Assembly: GCA_027066255.1 (NCBI GenBank)
Contig: JAMOOA010000011.1
Span: forward strand, 1-18,724
Length of the DNA: 18,724 nt
From: Candidatus Altimarinota bacterium
Lineage (GTDB): Bacteria; Patescibacteriota; Gracilibacteria; BD1-5; UBA6164
Reading direction: 5' to 3'
This document shows positions 1-10,700 of this stretch, piece after piece. Made by a program: the position numbers and the translations under genes. The stretch's first letter is position 1; each line of letters begins with the position of its first letter. The notes beneath the pieces are model-generated. The model did not search any database. It saw nothing but the letters and a program-made list of their open reading frames with translations, and was not told the DNA's origin.

Positions 1-25
1 TAAGATATTTTCAATATTCTTAAAA

Positions 26-2656
26 ATGATTGTAGCCCTTGATCTGGAAACCACAGGACTTGATAAAGAAGTAGATGCTATCATAGAAGTAGCACTTATA
101 AAGATAGATACAAAAACTTTCAAAGTTCTTGATACATATAATACTTTTGTAAATCCAGAGAGAGATATACCAGAACTCATCTCAAATATTACAAGTATCT
201 CTCAAGATGATGTTGAAGGGGCTCCTGTATTTTCACATGTTCAACAAGAAATAGTGGACTTTATAGGAGATGCTCCTATATTGGGACACAACACTCAATT
301 TGATAGAGGATTTTTGTTGAGTCACGGTGTTCCTATCGAGAAAAACCTTGTTCTTGATACATTTTTTCTTGCAAATTTCTTACTTCAAGACCTAAAATCT
401 CTCAACCTAGGGTTTATATCTTCTTACTTTGGTATAAACATCACTTCAGAGCATAGGGCTATATACGACACAGAAGCAACAGTTGAAGTATATAAGAGAT
501 TGATATCTTTACTTCAAGAACTAGATGATCAGAAAAAAGAAATTTTCAGATACATTACAGATAGATCACAAGATACTCAATGAATATTTTATAGAGAAAA
601 CTATCTCGAAAAAGTAAACAAACTCGACGACCAAGAGCTAATAAAGTCTATATTGTCTACTATAAAAAAACAACATAAACCTCATAAAATAGAGCAAAAT
701 TACAGTGAAGAAAGTGTGGATATAGACAAGATATTTTCAGAATTTAAAAACTTTGAAATTCGTGAAAATCAGAAAAAGATGGCAAAAATTACATATGAAA
801 CACTAAAGGAAGGAAAGAAATCTATCATTGAGGCTCCTACGGGAGTTGGAAAAACATTTGCTTATCTGATACCTTCAATTTTATTTTCTACTCAGGTTTG
901 AGAGCAGGTGTTTATTTCTACAAGCACCAAAACACTTCAAGATCAAATCTTCTTCAAAGATTTAGAATTTCTTGCTCAAAATATAGGTATAGATTTTTCT
1001 TTTACGAAACTCAAAGGAAAGAAGAACTATATAGGAGTACACTCATTTTTTGAATTTTTAGAACAAGAACAACGTCATGAATGAGTCATGACATGTTTTC
1101 TTCTTAAGGTACTTTTTTGGTTACTGGGAACTAAAAGCTGAGAACTCGAAGAGTTAGACTTTTATGGTGAAGAGTATGGATTTTTACATGAAGTAAATGC
1201 GAATGATTTTTATACTTTTAGTACAGAAAATACATATGAAGAGTATGAGTTTATACTTAGAGCTCGCAGGAATGCGCGTAAATCTAATATCGTCATTATA
1301 AATAACAATATTCTCTTTCAAAATATCTACGGAAGTGGAAATATTCTCGGTAAATGAAAGGTAAAGAATCTGATTCTTGATGAAGCACATAATCTTGAAG
1401 ACGTTATCACTCAGTCTCTTAAAAAGAGTTTTTCGCTGGTTTGACTGGAGAAAGTTTTTGGTGAACTTGAAAAGAAAGCAAGAAAGGCAGGAGAAAATAT
1501 GACAGAAGTCTGATATAAAAAAGAGAAGATAGTTTTTGACATTACTACGCTTTTCGAATGTTTTTACTCTTATATTCACACAAAAGTGTCATCAGATTCT
1601 CGATATAAAAATGTTTTGATTAAAACGGAGTTTTTTTCCACATATTCGGACTCTATTATCCTCAGTTCCAAGGTTCAAGACACACTTGACGATATACTGG
1701 ATTACCTCAAGAATTTACCTGAAAAAAAACAAATTCTTTTTGGAAGGGAAGTTTCGTATTTCGAACAAGTTCAAGAGGTGCTTGCTAATATATTTTCTGG
1801 AGAAGAAAAATTTAAAGAAATTATTCCTATAGCCTCACATTCTGATAGATATGGAGTTATTCTTGAATACACCCTTTTGAGTCCTGGAAAATTTCTAAAA
1901 CAGTCTCTTTGGGATACTCTAGATACAGCAGTACTTACAAGTGCAACACTACAGATAGAAGGAAAGTTTGACTACATCAAGAACATGCTTTCTCTTGAGG
2001 ATTTTGACTTTTATGAATTGGAGACAGATTTTGATTATGTAAAACAGTCACTCCTATTTATTCCAAGTGACTTAGGAAGTATTAAAAACAATTCGTCACA
2101 GATCTTTGAATTTTTTAGAGAACTTTTCCCTCTAATTTGAGGAAGAGCCTTGGTACTTTTTACTTCATTTTTCATGATACAGGAATGTTATGTTGCACTT
2201 AATAATCACCTAAAAAATAAAGGAATACATCTTCTAGCTCAGTCAGTATCATGAGGAAAACAGAAACAGCTTACTTTTTTTCAAGAGAACGCAAAAAACA
2301 GTATTCTTGTGGGAACGGATACCTTTTGGGAAGGGATAGATTTAAAAGGAGATGACCTGAAGTATCTAATTATCCATAAGGTTCCGTTTATGGTTCCTTC
2401 TGATCCTATTTTTCAAGCAAGGAGTACTCTCTTTAAAGATTCTTTTGCTGAGTACTCTATACCTAAATCGATTCTCAAGCTCAAACAATGATTCGGTCGT
2501 CTTATACGTACTAAAACAGACTCAGGAGTGGTAATATTTCTCGATGATAGAATATTCTCCACTCGTTGGGGAGAGAGGTTCTATGCTGCTTTTCCTACTG
2601 AAATAAAGATAAAAATATCCCCATATAAAAGTCTCCTTTCCGTTATAAAGAAATAA
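26..2656 (+). CDS. dinG: DinG-family helicase with N-terminal DEDDh 3'-5' exonuclease domain
   Basis: 876-residue protein, read with TGA as Gly at ten places (581, 899, 1082, 1139, 1355, 1442, 1511, 2138, 2252, 2489); it ends in TAA. Residues 1-165 form a DnaQ-like exonuclease with D6/E8, D93, H143 and D148 (DEDDh set). From about 245 on is an XPD/DinG-type superfamily 2 helicase: Walker A APTGVGKT near 270-277, DEAH at 452-455, VGTDTFWEGID near 762, and motif VI QGFGRLIR at 821-828, whose first Gly is a TGA codon. The stretch after Walker A (LKGKKNYIGV...) lacks the four cysteines that hold the Fe-S cluster in E. coli DinG, so it resembles the Firmicute form, in which the exonuclease is also fused. 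Expected role: ATP-driven nucleic-acid processing in repair or recombination; in the S. aureus relative the helicase half is reported inactive, so activity here is uncertain. The start is the first ATG; no Shine-Dalgarno is visible. The window opens with TAA, possibly an upstream stop. Confidence 0.93.
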
Positions 2657-2712
2657 TCTGCTGCATTTTTATAGCTTTTGTAAAGTTCCTTTTTTTGAAA
2701 ATAGAACATATT

Positions 2713-2718
2713 TATGAT
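2713..2718 (+). promoter_or_regulatory. possible -10 box of the pilus operon
   Basis: TATGAT lies 38 nt before the first gene of the pilus operon, in the 100-nt gap after dinG. No convincing -35 hexamer stands at the right distance; the region upstream is a T-tract. A small hairpin (ATACC/GGTAT, 2717-2733) overlaps it. Weak call from sequence alone. Confidence 0.25.
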
Positions 2719-2756
2719 ACCATTAAGAGGTATTTCTAAATAAAAACATAATCATT

Positions 2757-3617
2757 ATGTGAAAAGACACTATTAATCCAGATCAAGAACTGGGAAATGA
2801 AAACATATTTGAAGACTTTGCTACTGATGAATGATTAGGGAAGGAAGTTGAGTCAATGGAAAAAGACCAAAAAAAAGATACTTTTTTCTATATGAATATA
2901 GCTTTAAGTACACTAAAAGTATCAAATACGCTTCTGTTTCTTGGAATATGAATGGTACTCATCTATATGTATATTCAGAATGAGACTTCTCCAAGAAAAT
3001 ATAGTTTATTTACTCCTGTTTGTTCCCTATTTTTATGAGAAGTAGGAAAGGATATAAATACCTGCTATTCTCTCTGATATTACTCAAAAGACGTTGGAAA
3101 GAGGTTAGAAAATGAAAAAAAGAAACAAGCACAAGACGTGGCAGCAATTATTGGAGACATATATCTTGTTGATAATTTTATATACTCGGAAGTAGTAAGT
3201 TTCCTTATTAATACATCAAAAACAAGCCTTCAACCTATAGAAATACTTTCACACTTTGATGTATTAAAAAACAAATTTGAGCCGATTGATAAGTCAATGA
3301 TCTCTTGTAAAAATATAACTATACGAGAACCTTGAATTTTGGAGGCTCACTGCGAGGCTTATTCATCAGATTGGAATACAAACATCTCGGAAGTAGAGGA
3401 GTGAAGTCTGAGTCGTTCTCAAAAGTGAGGGACATCTATATCTATAGCAAGTTCTTTTATCGATTTTATTGAAAAATCTTCTGATAGCCTCTTTACAATT
3501 ATAGATAAACAAAAAGTATTTTTGACTACAAATGTTTCAGGGAAAGGAACATATACGAAAAGAACACCTTTTGTCATTAAGCTTAGATATACAAGCTCTC
3601 AAGATATAGAATTCTAA
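2757..3617 (+). CDS. Unknown single-pass membrane protein heading the type IV pilus operon
   Basis: 286 residues with TGA read as Gly at eight places (2760, 2832, 2949, 3036, 3075, 3333, 3402, 3426); the second codon is already TGA, so the protein begins Met-Gly. The first 45 residues are acidic and hydrophilic, one membrane helix spans about 46-73, and roughly 210 residues follow, probably on the outer face, with three cysteines and no motif I recognise. It is 8 nt upstream of the pilO-like gene and reads in the same direction. In other bacteria this place is often held by pilM or pilN, and the topology (short cytoplasmic tail, one helix, periplasm-side domain) would suit a PilN-like partner of PilO, but I see no PilN signature and this is inference. 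Ends in TAA. Confidence 0.82.
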
Positions 3618-3625
3618 AAAAAAAT

Positions 3626-4885
3626 ATGAAAAAAATAAATAAAAGAATACAAAGTGCTATCACACAAGGGTTTATATTTAATACCATTATAATAGTCGTT
3701 TTATTGGGAGTAATTATAGCATATATAGTTCCTAATATTGTTATGATAGAAGAGGAGAAAAAAGCTCTTAATACAAAGGTAGAAGCATATAAAAGAATAC
3801 AAAAAGAGTGAATAACACTCAAGGAGTTTAAGAATATTTATGGACAAAAAAAAGAAAAGAAAGATGCATATATAGTAAATTTATTAAGAAATATAGACAA
3901 AGAATTGTATGAAAATAATCTAAAAAATACTACTAATAAAAGTTATAGTGAATTTTTACTAGAGAGAAAAGAATACATTTTTGAGAAAAAAGAAAACGAA
4001 AATTTTAGAAAGATGGAAAAAAAGATAAACACCATTTTACCTTCTTATACTGATACTTCAAGGACAGAAGGAACTCTTTCGGATTATAAGTTTACAAACT
4101 TCATAGAGACCCTTCTTTTTACTTTTAATTTGGAAACACAAGATAGTATAGGCGTGGGAACAATATCAACAATATCGGAGGAAGATACAAACCTCCTTAC
4201 AAGCAAGAGTAGTATATTTTATATCCCTTTACATTTGAAACTCATAGGAAAAAAGGCAGACATTCTTGATTTTATTCATTACATAGAAAATGTAGGATCC
4301 ATCTCTATAGAAAAAAAAGAGCTCATAGTATATTCTGATAATTCTATTAAAAAGGTCATAGAAGGGGAAAAATATTTTCGAGGATATAATATATACGAAA
4401 ATCAAATTACAGATATAGAAAGCATTACTATGCCTCAGTACATTGATACTTCAGCAGAACCGACAAACGGAGAAAGTCTTATCAATTTTGTGAAAAAAAG
4501 CCAAGGAAGAGACAAATTTACTATTGAGATAAATATGAGATTTTATGTTTCTGGTATTCCAGATTATAAAGTAGAAAAATTTATATCAGAAGTAATAAAA
4601 ACACATAGTACACTGAAGAAAGATATACAATCCACCTCAGCAAAGATAAAGAAACGTAATCAAAAAGCAACATCCTCAGATGTACTCTTTTCTATTAGTA
4701 CAATAGACTCTCTTCTTCATATTGTTATTTCTATGGAAGAGGAGGTGAAGAGTTTAAAAAATGAATTCTTCAAAAATAAATCAAAAATAGAAGAAGTATA
4801 TAAGAAGTCTTACGAGATAGATAATAAGCTTAGTAAGATTCAAAAGGCTTTGAATGAAAGTAAAAATATTATTGAAATAAACTAA
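3626..4885 (+). CDS. PilO-like type IV pilus inner-membrane protein
   Basis: 419 residues with one TGA Gly codon (3809); ends in TAA. A basic N-terminus is followed by one membrane helix (about 16-40), a charged coiled-coil stretch, and then a region at about 190-235 (IPLHLKLIGKKADILDFIHY, then ISIEKKELIVYS) that follows the pattern of PilO alignment-subcomplex proteins: a beta strand, a helix and a second strand that form a ferredoxin-like fold. The C-terminal 100 residues are again lysine-rich and predicted coiled coil, which makes it about twice the usual PilO length (near 200). Position supports the call: it sits 1 nt before pilB and is followed by pilC. Expected role: linking the membrane platform to the growing pilus. 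The family assignment rests on topology, strand pattern and neighbours. Confidence 0.72.
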
Positions 4886-4886
4886 T

Positions 4887-6155
4887 ATGGACGCAAAAAC
4901 AGTTATAGCAAAACTTAAAGACCTTGTATACAAATGAGACAATATTCAAGAGATATGTGATCTCATGATACTAGGGGCTGTTCTTTTGGATTCCTCAGAT
5001 ATTCATGTAGAGCCTCTTAGTTCTTATGTAAGACTCAGATATAGAACAGATGGAGAATTAAAGGAGATATTAGAGTATCAGTCCTTTATTCACCAAGGAG
5101 TTATTGCGAGATTCAAAATACTCTCAGATCTTAAGATTGATGAATCACGTGTTCCACAGGATGGACGTATTAGTAAAACAATAGATGGAAAACCTCTTGA
5201 CCTCAGAGTTTCCACTCTTCCTACAGTCCATGGTGAGAAAATAGTTATGAGAATAGTTGATAAAAGTAAGAAAATTCCAGAACTTTCCCAGCTGGGTATA
5301 GAAGGGAAAAATCTTGAACTTATTAAAAAAGCTATAGCTCTTCCCAATGGAGTCATACTCACAAGTGGTCCTACAGGTTCAGGAAAGTCCACAACGCTTT
5401 ATTCGATTCTTACTATACTCAATGCAGTAAATGTTAATATAATGACCCTAGAAGATCCTGTGGAGAATCAGGTTGACGGAGTAAGTCAGAGTCAAGTAAA
5501 ACCAGCTATAGGATATACTTTTGCCTATGGGCTAAGAACGGCATTGAGACAAGATCCTGATATTATTATGGTATGAGAAATGCGTGATAAAGAAACCGTT
5601 GATATAGCGATAGAAGCATCTTTGACAGGGCATTTAGTTTTGTCTACTATCCATACAAATAATGCGTCAGAGACTATAACAAGGATACTAAATATGGGAG
5701 TTCAGCCTTTTCTTATTCCTGCTTCCCTGAATCTCGTTATAGCGCAAAGATTGATTAAGAAACTCTGTCCACATTGTAAACAACCAATGAGTATGTCAGA
5801 TATAGACGAGAAGACGCTCAAAAATATAAAATACTCTCTCTCTATTACTCCTAAGAAAGAGTTAGAACAAAGAGTAGGGAGTTTTCTTAAAAAACCGGTA
5901 TTTTACAAAGCTGTTGGATGTGATAAGTGTGATGATTCTGGTTATAAGTGAAGACTTGGGCTCTATGAAATGCTAGAGATAAGCCCATGAGTAAAAGATA
6001 TGATTCTTCAAGGAGCTTCAGCTTTCAATATTAATAGACAAGCTGTAAAAGATGGTATGATATCTCTCGAACAAGATGGTGTCATGAAAGCTCTTTCTGG
6101 GCTTACGAGTCTTGAGGAAGTGTATCGTGTTTCAAAAACGCAAAATGAAGACTAA
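4887..6155 (+). CDS. pilB: Type IV pilus assembly ATPase PilB (GspE family)
   Basis: 422 residues with four TGA Gly codons (4935, 5574, 5949, 5988); ends in TAA. Visible landmarks: SDIHVEP near 37-43 (N2 domain), Walker A GPTGSGKST at 161-169, the Asp box LEDPVE near 188-193, Walker B ending IIMVGEMRD with the Gly at 230 encoded by TGA, the His box STIHTNNA, and a four-cysteine zinc site C294-PH-C297 and C345-DK-C348. It should hydrolyse ATP on the cytoplasmic side and drive pilin polymerisation through PilC. It is shorter than usual PilB/GspE proteins (about 550 residues) because the N-terminal MshEN-type domain is essentially missing. The zinc site argues for PilB rather than the retraction ATPase PilT, which lacks it. 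No pilT or pilin gene is in the window. Confidence 0.95.
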
Positions 6156-6177
6156 TTTATAGATATAAAAACGTAAA

Positions 6178-7365
6178 ATGTCAGATCTAATTATACTTGA
6201 TGAACAGAAAGAGGAGGGGCCTAAAAAATGATCTTTATCAGACGATCAAATTCATAGCGAGGTATGAGAGCAAGAAACTCAAGAGTCTCTTATGGATAAA
6301 ATAAATAATCTCCTTCTCAAGTTTCAACATATAAATATAAAAGAAAAGATAATATTTTACAGATTATTGTCTACAATGCTTAATGCGGGTATGCCTTTAA
6401 TAAAAGGAATAGGGGTTCTTGGGAAGCAAGAAAAGAATCCAGTCTTCAAAAAAATGCTCGACAAATTTGTCTATGAACTCAAGGAGTGAAGAACCCTCTC
6501 AGAGTGTATGGAACTCTACCTTAGCTCTTTCCCTGATGCAGAAGTATGAGTAGTGAAAGCCGGTGAAAAAACTTGAAAACTCAACGAGGTACTTACGGGC
6601 TTAGCTGATCAGGTTGAGAAGGTTTCCTCTATTTCAGGAAAGCTTAAATCAGCTCTTATGTACCCAGCAATGATTATGGTGGTAGTTTTTGGAGTCATAT
6701 TCGTTATGATGACTATGGTTGTGCCAAAGCTCTTAGATATATTTGATGATAAGACTAGTCTTCCACCTTCGACGCAGACACTCATATTTATATCAGATTT
6801 TTTTAGTAATTACTGGTATTTGATAATTATCTTCTTTTTTCTCTCTACTGTAGGAGTGAATTTTTGGAAAAAGACGCCTACAGGAAAATATAATTTTGAT
6901 AGAATAATTCTCCATCTCCCTATCTTTTGAATGGTGGTTAAAAAGGTTACTCTTTCAAAATTCTCGAGAGTATTCTCTGGCCTTCTTTCTTCTGGAGTTT
7001 CTGTTGTAGAGTCACTGAGAATAGTTGCAGACGCAGTTGGAAATGAAGTATATAGACAGAGGATACTCCTTTTACTTGAGGATGTGAAACAAGGTATTAA
7101 AATTGCAGACTCACTTGAGTGAGATAAGCTTTTCCCTGATATAATGATACAAATGATACAGGTTTGAGAACAAGCAGCAAAGCTAGATCAAACAATTATA
7201 AAAGTGGCTGATTTTTATGATGAACAGGTTGATAATACAGTAAGCTCTCTTAATAAGCTTTTAGAACCTTTTATTATAGTATTTCTTGCAGTAGTGGTGG
7301 GGTTTATAGCTATAGCTATAATGCAGCCTATTATGAACCTTGCAGATACTGTCGCGAATAAGTAA
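6178..7365 (+). CDS. pilC: Type IV pilus inner-membrane platform protein PilC (GspF family)
   Basis: 395 residues with eight TGA Gly codons (6229, 6265, 6487, 6547, 6574, 6928, 7120, 7165); ends in TAA. Two GspF domains flank the central membrane segments. The first carries AGEKTGKLNEVL around residue 128-138, where the Gly of TG is TGA, and the second carries the matching VGEQAAKLDQTI. Membrane helices at about 161-182, 212-229 and 363-388 give the family's usual three-helix layout, and the length fits the family (about 400). The first 38 residues are a hydrophilic tail. It lies 22 nt behind pilB and should form the platform that PilB turns. The stop codon sits 1 nt before a large palindromic terminator, which ends the operon. 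Confidence 0.95.
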
Positions 7366-7366
7366 A

Positions 7367-7427
7367 ATAGCTAAAAAACAAAAAATACCTTCTATATGAT
7401 AGAAGGTATTTTTTGTTTTTTAGCTAT
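7367..7427. terminator. Terminator of the pilus operon, perfect 29-bp palindrome
   Basis: Arms 7367-7395 and 7399-7427 are exact reverse complements around a 3-nt loop (ATG). The centre of the stem is TACCTTCTAT/ATAGAAGGTA; outside it A6-C-A6 pairs with T6-G-T6. The T-tract follows the GC-richest part of the stem on both strands, so it can terminate in either direction. It starts 1 nt after the pilC stop. Confidence 0.9.
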
Positions 7428-7479
7428 GTGAAGATTATATGTTTTATGTGAAGAATAGGTGAAAAGGAGTTCCCTATGT

Positions 7480-7507
7480 TTGACTCAGGGTATATTAATG
7501 GTAATAT
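7480..7507 (+). promoter_or_regulatory. Promoter of the S-layer gene
   Basis: TTGACT (7480-7485), a 16-nt spacer, then TAATAT (7502-7507), close to the vegetative sigma consensus. An inverted repeat AATATAAC-CAAC-GTTATATT (7503-7522) overlaps the -10 box and the likely start point, either an operator or a hairpin at the mRNA 5' end. Start of transcription near 7514 would leave about 220 nt of leader. The same hexamers, the same 16-nt spacing and the shared 9-mer GTAATATAA recur before the gene at 17523. Confidence 0.6.
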
Positions 7508-7586
7508 AACCAACGTTATATTTGGTCTTTAACATGACTCGAATTTTTGAAGTACTTAAAACTATATGTATGTAGTTGTAGTTAGG

Positions 7587-7687
7587 ACTCTGGGAGAGAA
7601 TGATTTTAATGTATAGATAATATACTATATGATTTTTCCCTCCCAGAGTTGTGCGCAATTAAACAACTATGGGTTAAGGCTTTAACC
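7587..7687 (+). promoter_or_regulatory. Structured 5' leader of the S-layer mRNA
   Basis: The 306-nt gap between the pilus terminator and the ATG at 7734 has no convincing gene. It holds a perfect 10-bp stem, ACTCTGGGAG (7587-7596) with CTCCCAGAGT (7640-7649), enclosing a smaller stem TATAG/CTATA (7612-7616, 7625-7629). Six further bases on either side can pair (TAGTTG 7573-7578, CAACTA 7664-7669). A second hairpin GGTTAA-GGCT-TTAACC spans 7672-7687. No T-tract follows, so it is not a terminator. I recognise no known riboswitch; mRNA stabilisation or translational control is inferred. Confidence 0.55.
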
Positions 7688-7733
7688 GCGTTCATTGTGT
7701 GTTCTTTTATTTTATTTGTTAACTCGTATAAAT

Positions 7734-10700
7734 ATGAGTAACTTGTTCAAAAAAGTTACTTCAGCTGTTGCTGGTCTTGCTATAGTCTTTTCTATAGTTA
7801 GTCCTATCGCTGGAGTAAGCGCTGCATTCACATCTGTTGAAGCAGCAAATAAGCTCGCTACACTTGGAGTGATCGTTGACCAATCTAGTAATCCTGCGGA
7901 TTACAGACTTGGAGACACACTTACAAGAAGAGAGCATGTAAAAGTAGCTATGAATTTAGCTTCTTGTCAAGCCGTAAGCGTTGTAGACGCTTGTAACGGA
8001 GATTTTTCAGATATGGATTCTTCAGATTGGGGATGTAAATATGCTGAATCAGCGTTATCTAACGGATATATTTCCGCTAACGCTACTTTTAATCCTGGTA
8101 GAGACGTTTCTAAAGCAGAAGCTTTAAAAATGATCATGAACGCTACTGGTGTTGAAAAAGGAACTAATGCTATGTGGGAAGCTGCTTACGTAGAAGGAGC
8201 TGTTTCTGCTGGTCTTGTTTCTGCTTCATTCTCAGACTACACTGCTGCTGCAAGTAGAGGTTGGATTTTCCAAGCTGCTGCTGAAGCTGCTGAATTATGT
8301 GGAGCTGAAGAAGAAGATGATGATCTTCTAGGAGGTCTTCTTGATGGTCTTGATGACGAAGAAGATGATACTACTGGAGGTGATGATACTACTGGAGGTG
8401 ATGATGTAGTTGTTTCTGGAGATGATGTACTTACAGTATCACTCTCTGCTACAACTCCTGATTCTGCTACTATTCCTGCTGGTGTAAATGGTTTCCCTGT
8501 TGCAAGGTTTGACTTTACAGCTGGAAGCTCTGATGTTACTGTTTCACAGGTTAATATTAAAAGAAGAGGTCTTTCTGATAAAGACACACTTACTTCACTT
8601 GCTGTATTTACAGACGAAGGAAGAGCTTCTAATAATAAAAATGATAACCAAGAAAATAATACAGAAGCACAGATCAACCTTTCTAGTGGAGGGGTTGTAG
8701 TAAAAGCTGGAGAAACAAAAACTATTACAGTAGTTGTTGATGTAAATGATACAGAAACAGTTCCTCTAAGAGATGCTGATAGTGCTTCAGCTGCAAATGA
8801 CGAGTTTGCACTTGAAATAACAAGTGTACAAGCTTCTTCAACAGTTGCAGACATCAGTAATGTTATGGCTAATACTATGAGAGTTGGTTCTGTAGATGCT
8901 CCTATACTTGTATTTGATACAAATGGAAGTGTTTCAGATCCAGAACTTGGTGAAACTGCTGCTGATATATTTGAATTTAAAATTAAAGGTGACAATGACG
9001 AAGACGTTATTGTAAAATCACTTACTTTTGAAGGTTCAAACGATGCAGAAGATGACCTTATGAACTTCGAACTTTACTTTGGTAATGATCTCGTAGCTTC
9101 TACTCAATACATGAATAATGATTTCCTTACATTTGATCTTGGAGATGGTATAACTATCAGAGAAGATAAAAATGAAGATTTCACTGTAAAAGCTGATATC
9201 GTAGAAGGTGCAGGAGATACTATAGGATTTAGAGTTGATGAAGCTCTTGATATAACTGCTGAATCGACTAAATTTGGTTACGGTGCTGCTGTTGATATAG
9301 CAACAAATAGTACAAATGTAAATAACGCATTTGGTACTCTTACTATTAAAGCTGGAGAACTTACTCTTGTGGAAATAGATGCAGAATTTGACGAAATCAG
9401 AGAAGACAAAGATAATGTTGTTCTCGGAAAAGTTAAAATTACTAATGTAGCAGGTCAAAATCTTGAACTTCAAGAATTTGGTGTAAGAATTCAAGCTACT
9501 GCCGGTACTACTGGATTTACAAAAGTTACTGAGTTTTTCTCAGATATAGAACTTTATAGTGAGGATAATGGTTCTTCATACGAACTTACTCTTAATGGAG
9601 CTGATGATCTTGATGCTGTTTTCTCTGAAAATAGTATTGACGTAATCCTTCCACAAGGAACAACTACGTGGTCTATTAGAGTTGATACAAATAATAATAT
9701 ATTAAACTTTGATACAGCTAAGTTTGACCTCTCATTTGCTACTGGAAATATTAGTGCTGTAAATGGTGGGTTCTATGTTGAAGAAACAGAAGACGACCAA
9801 GCAGTTACAGATATTACTCCTTCTACTGTTTCATTCAACTCTGTTGATGGTTCAGAATCAGGAGCTAAGGTAAGTATTTATCCACTTTCTTCTAACTTTG
9901 ATGTTGTAAGAGGTGCTGATGATGTTGTAGCTCTTCAGTTTACTATAGAAGCTGATAAATCTAGTGATATAACTCTTGATGAAGTTAAAGTTCTACTTAC
10001 TGATACAAGTGCTGATACATTTGCTTCAAATCAAGAAATCTCAGATGTAAAACTTTATCAAGGTTCTGTTTCTCCTTCTAATCTTCTTGATCAAGAATCA
10101 GGTTCGAATATAGGTGCAACAGGTCTTGTAACATTTGATAGCTTTGGAGATCTCGCTATAGCTGCAAATGCTACGGAAACTTTCGTAGTAACTATTTCAG
10201 TTGTAGATGGAGCAGATGCTGTTACTAACAGTGATTATACACTTTCAGTAACTTCAGTTAGTCTTGAAGATGATGAAAATGATGATGTTACTGCTACTGG
10301 AGGACTTCCTCTTGCTTCTGCAAGAAATGTTGTTGTAAATAACTCTGGTAAAATCGTTACTCTTGCTCTTGACCTTGCAAACGAAGACAATGAATTTGAT
10401 AAACTTGCTCTTGCAGGTGCTTCAGAAATCATAGGTTCTTGGGATGTAAGAGCTGACAACGAAGAAGTTGATGTAGAAACAGTTACATTCACTCTTTCAG
10501 GAGTTACAGGAACACTTAAGAACTCTGTTATAAGTGCTTCACTTCTTCTTGATGGAGTAGTTGTAGAAACAAACGACAACTCAGACATTAGTAATGTTGG
10601 TGCTGTAGGAACTATTACATTTACAGACCTTACAGATCTTATTATTCCTGAAACTACAACAGAACTTGCTCTTCAACTCAATACTGCTAATATCGGTAAA

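Noticed and set aside
26..7365. Apparent chain of broken genes (dinG, the pilus genes) under the standard code
   Set aside because: All breaks are TGA codons, frames never shift, and conserved Gly residues fall on them; recoding explains everything without decay.
7476..7532. Mini-ORF with an AGGAG upstream, MFDSGYINGNITNVIFGL
   Set aside because: It lies over the -35 and -10 boxes of the S-layer promoter and no gene in the window uses a Shine-Dalgarno, so the match is probably chance.
7695..7733. TTG start giving a 13-residue longer S-layer precursor
   Set aside because: The extension MCVLLFYLLTRIN would precede an already complete signal peptide starting at ATG 7734.
8237..8995. 252-residue antisense frame in the S-layer gene
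   Set aside because: It is the Ser/Thr/Val-rich mirror of the repetitive coding strand, without start context or motifs.
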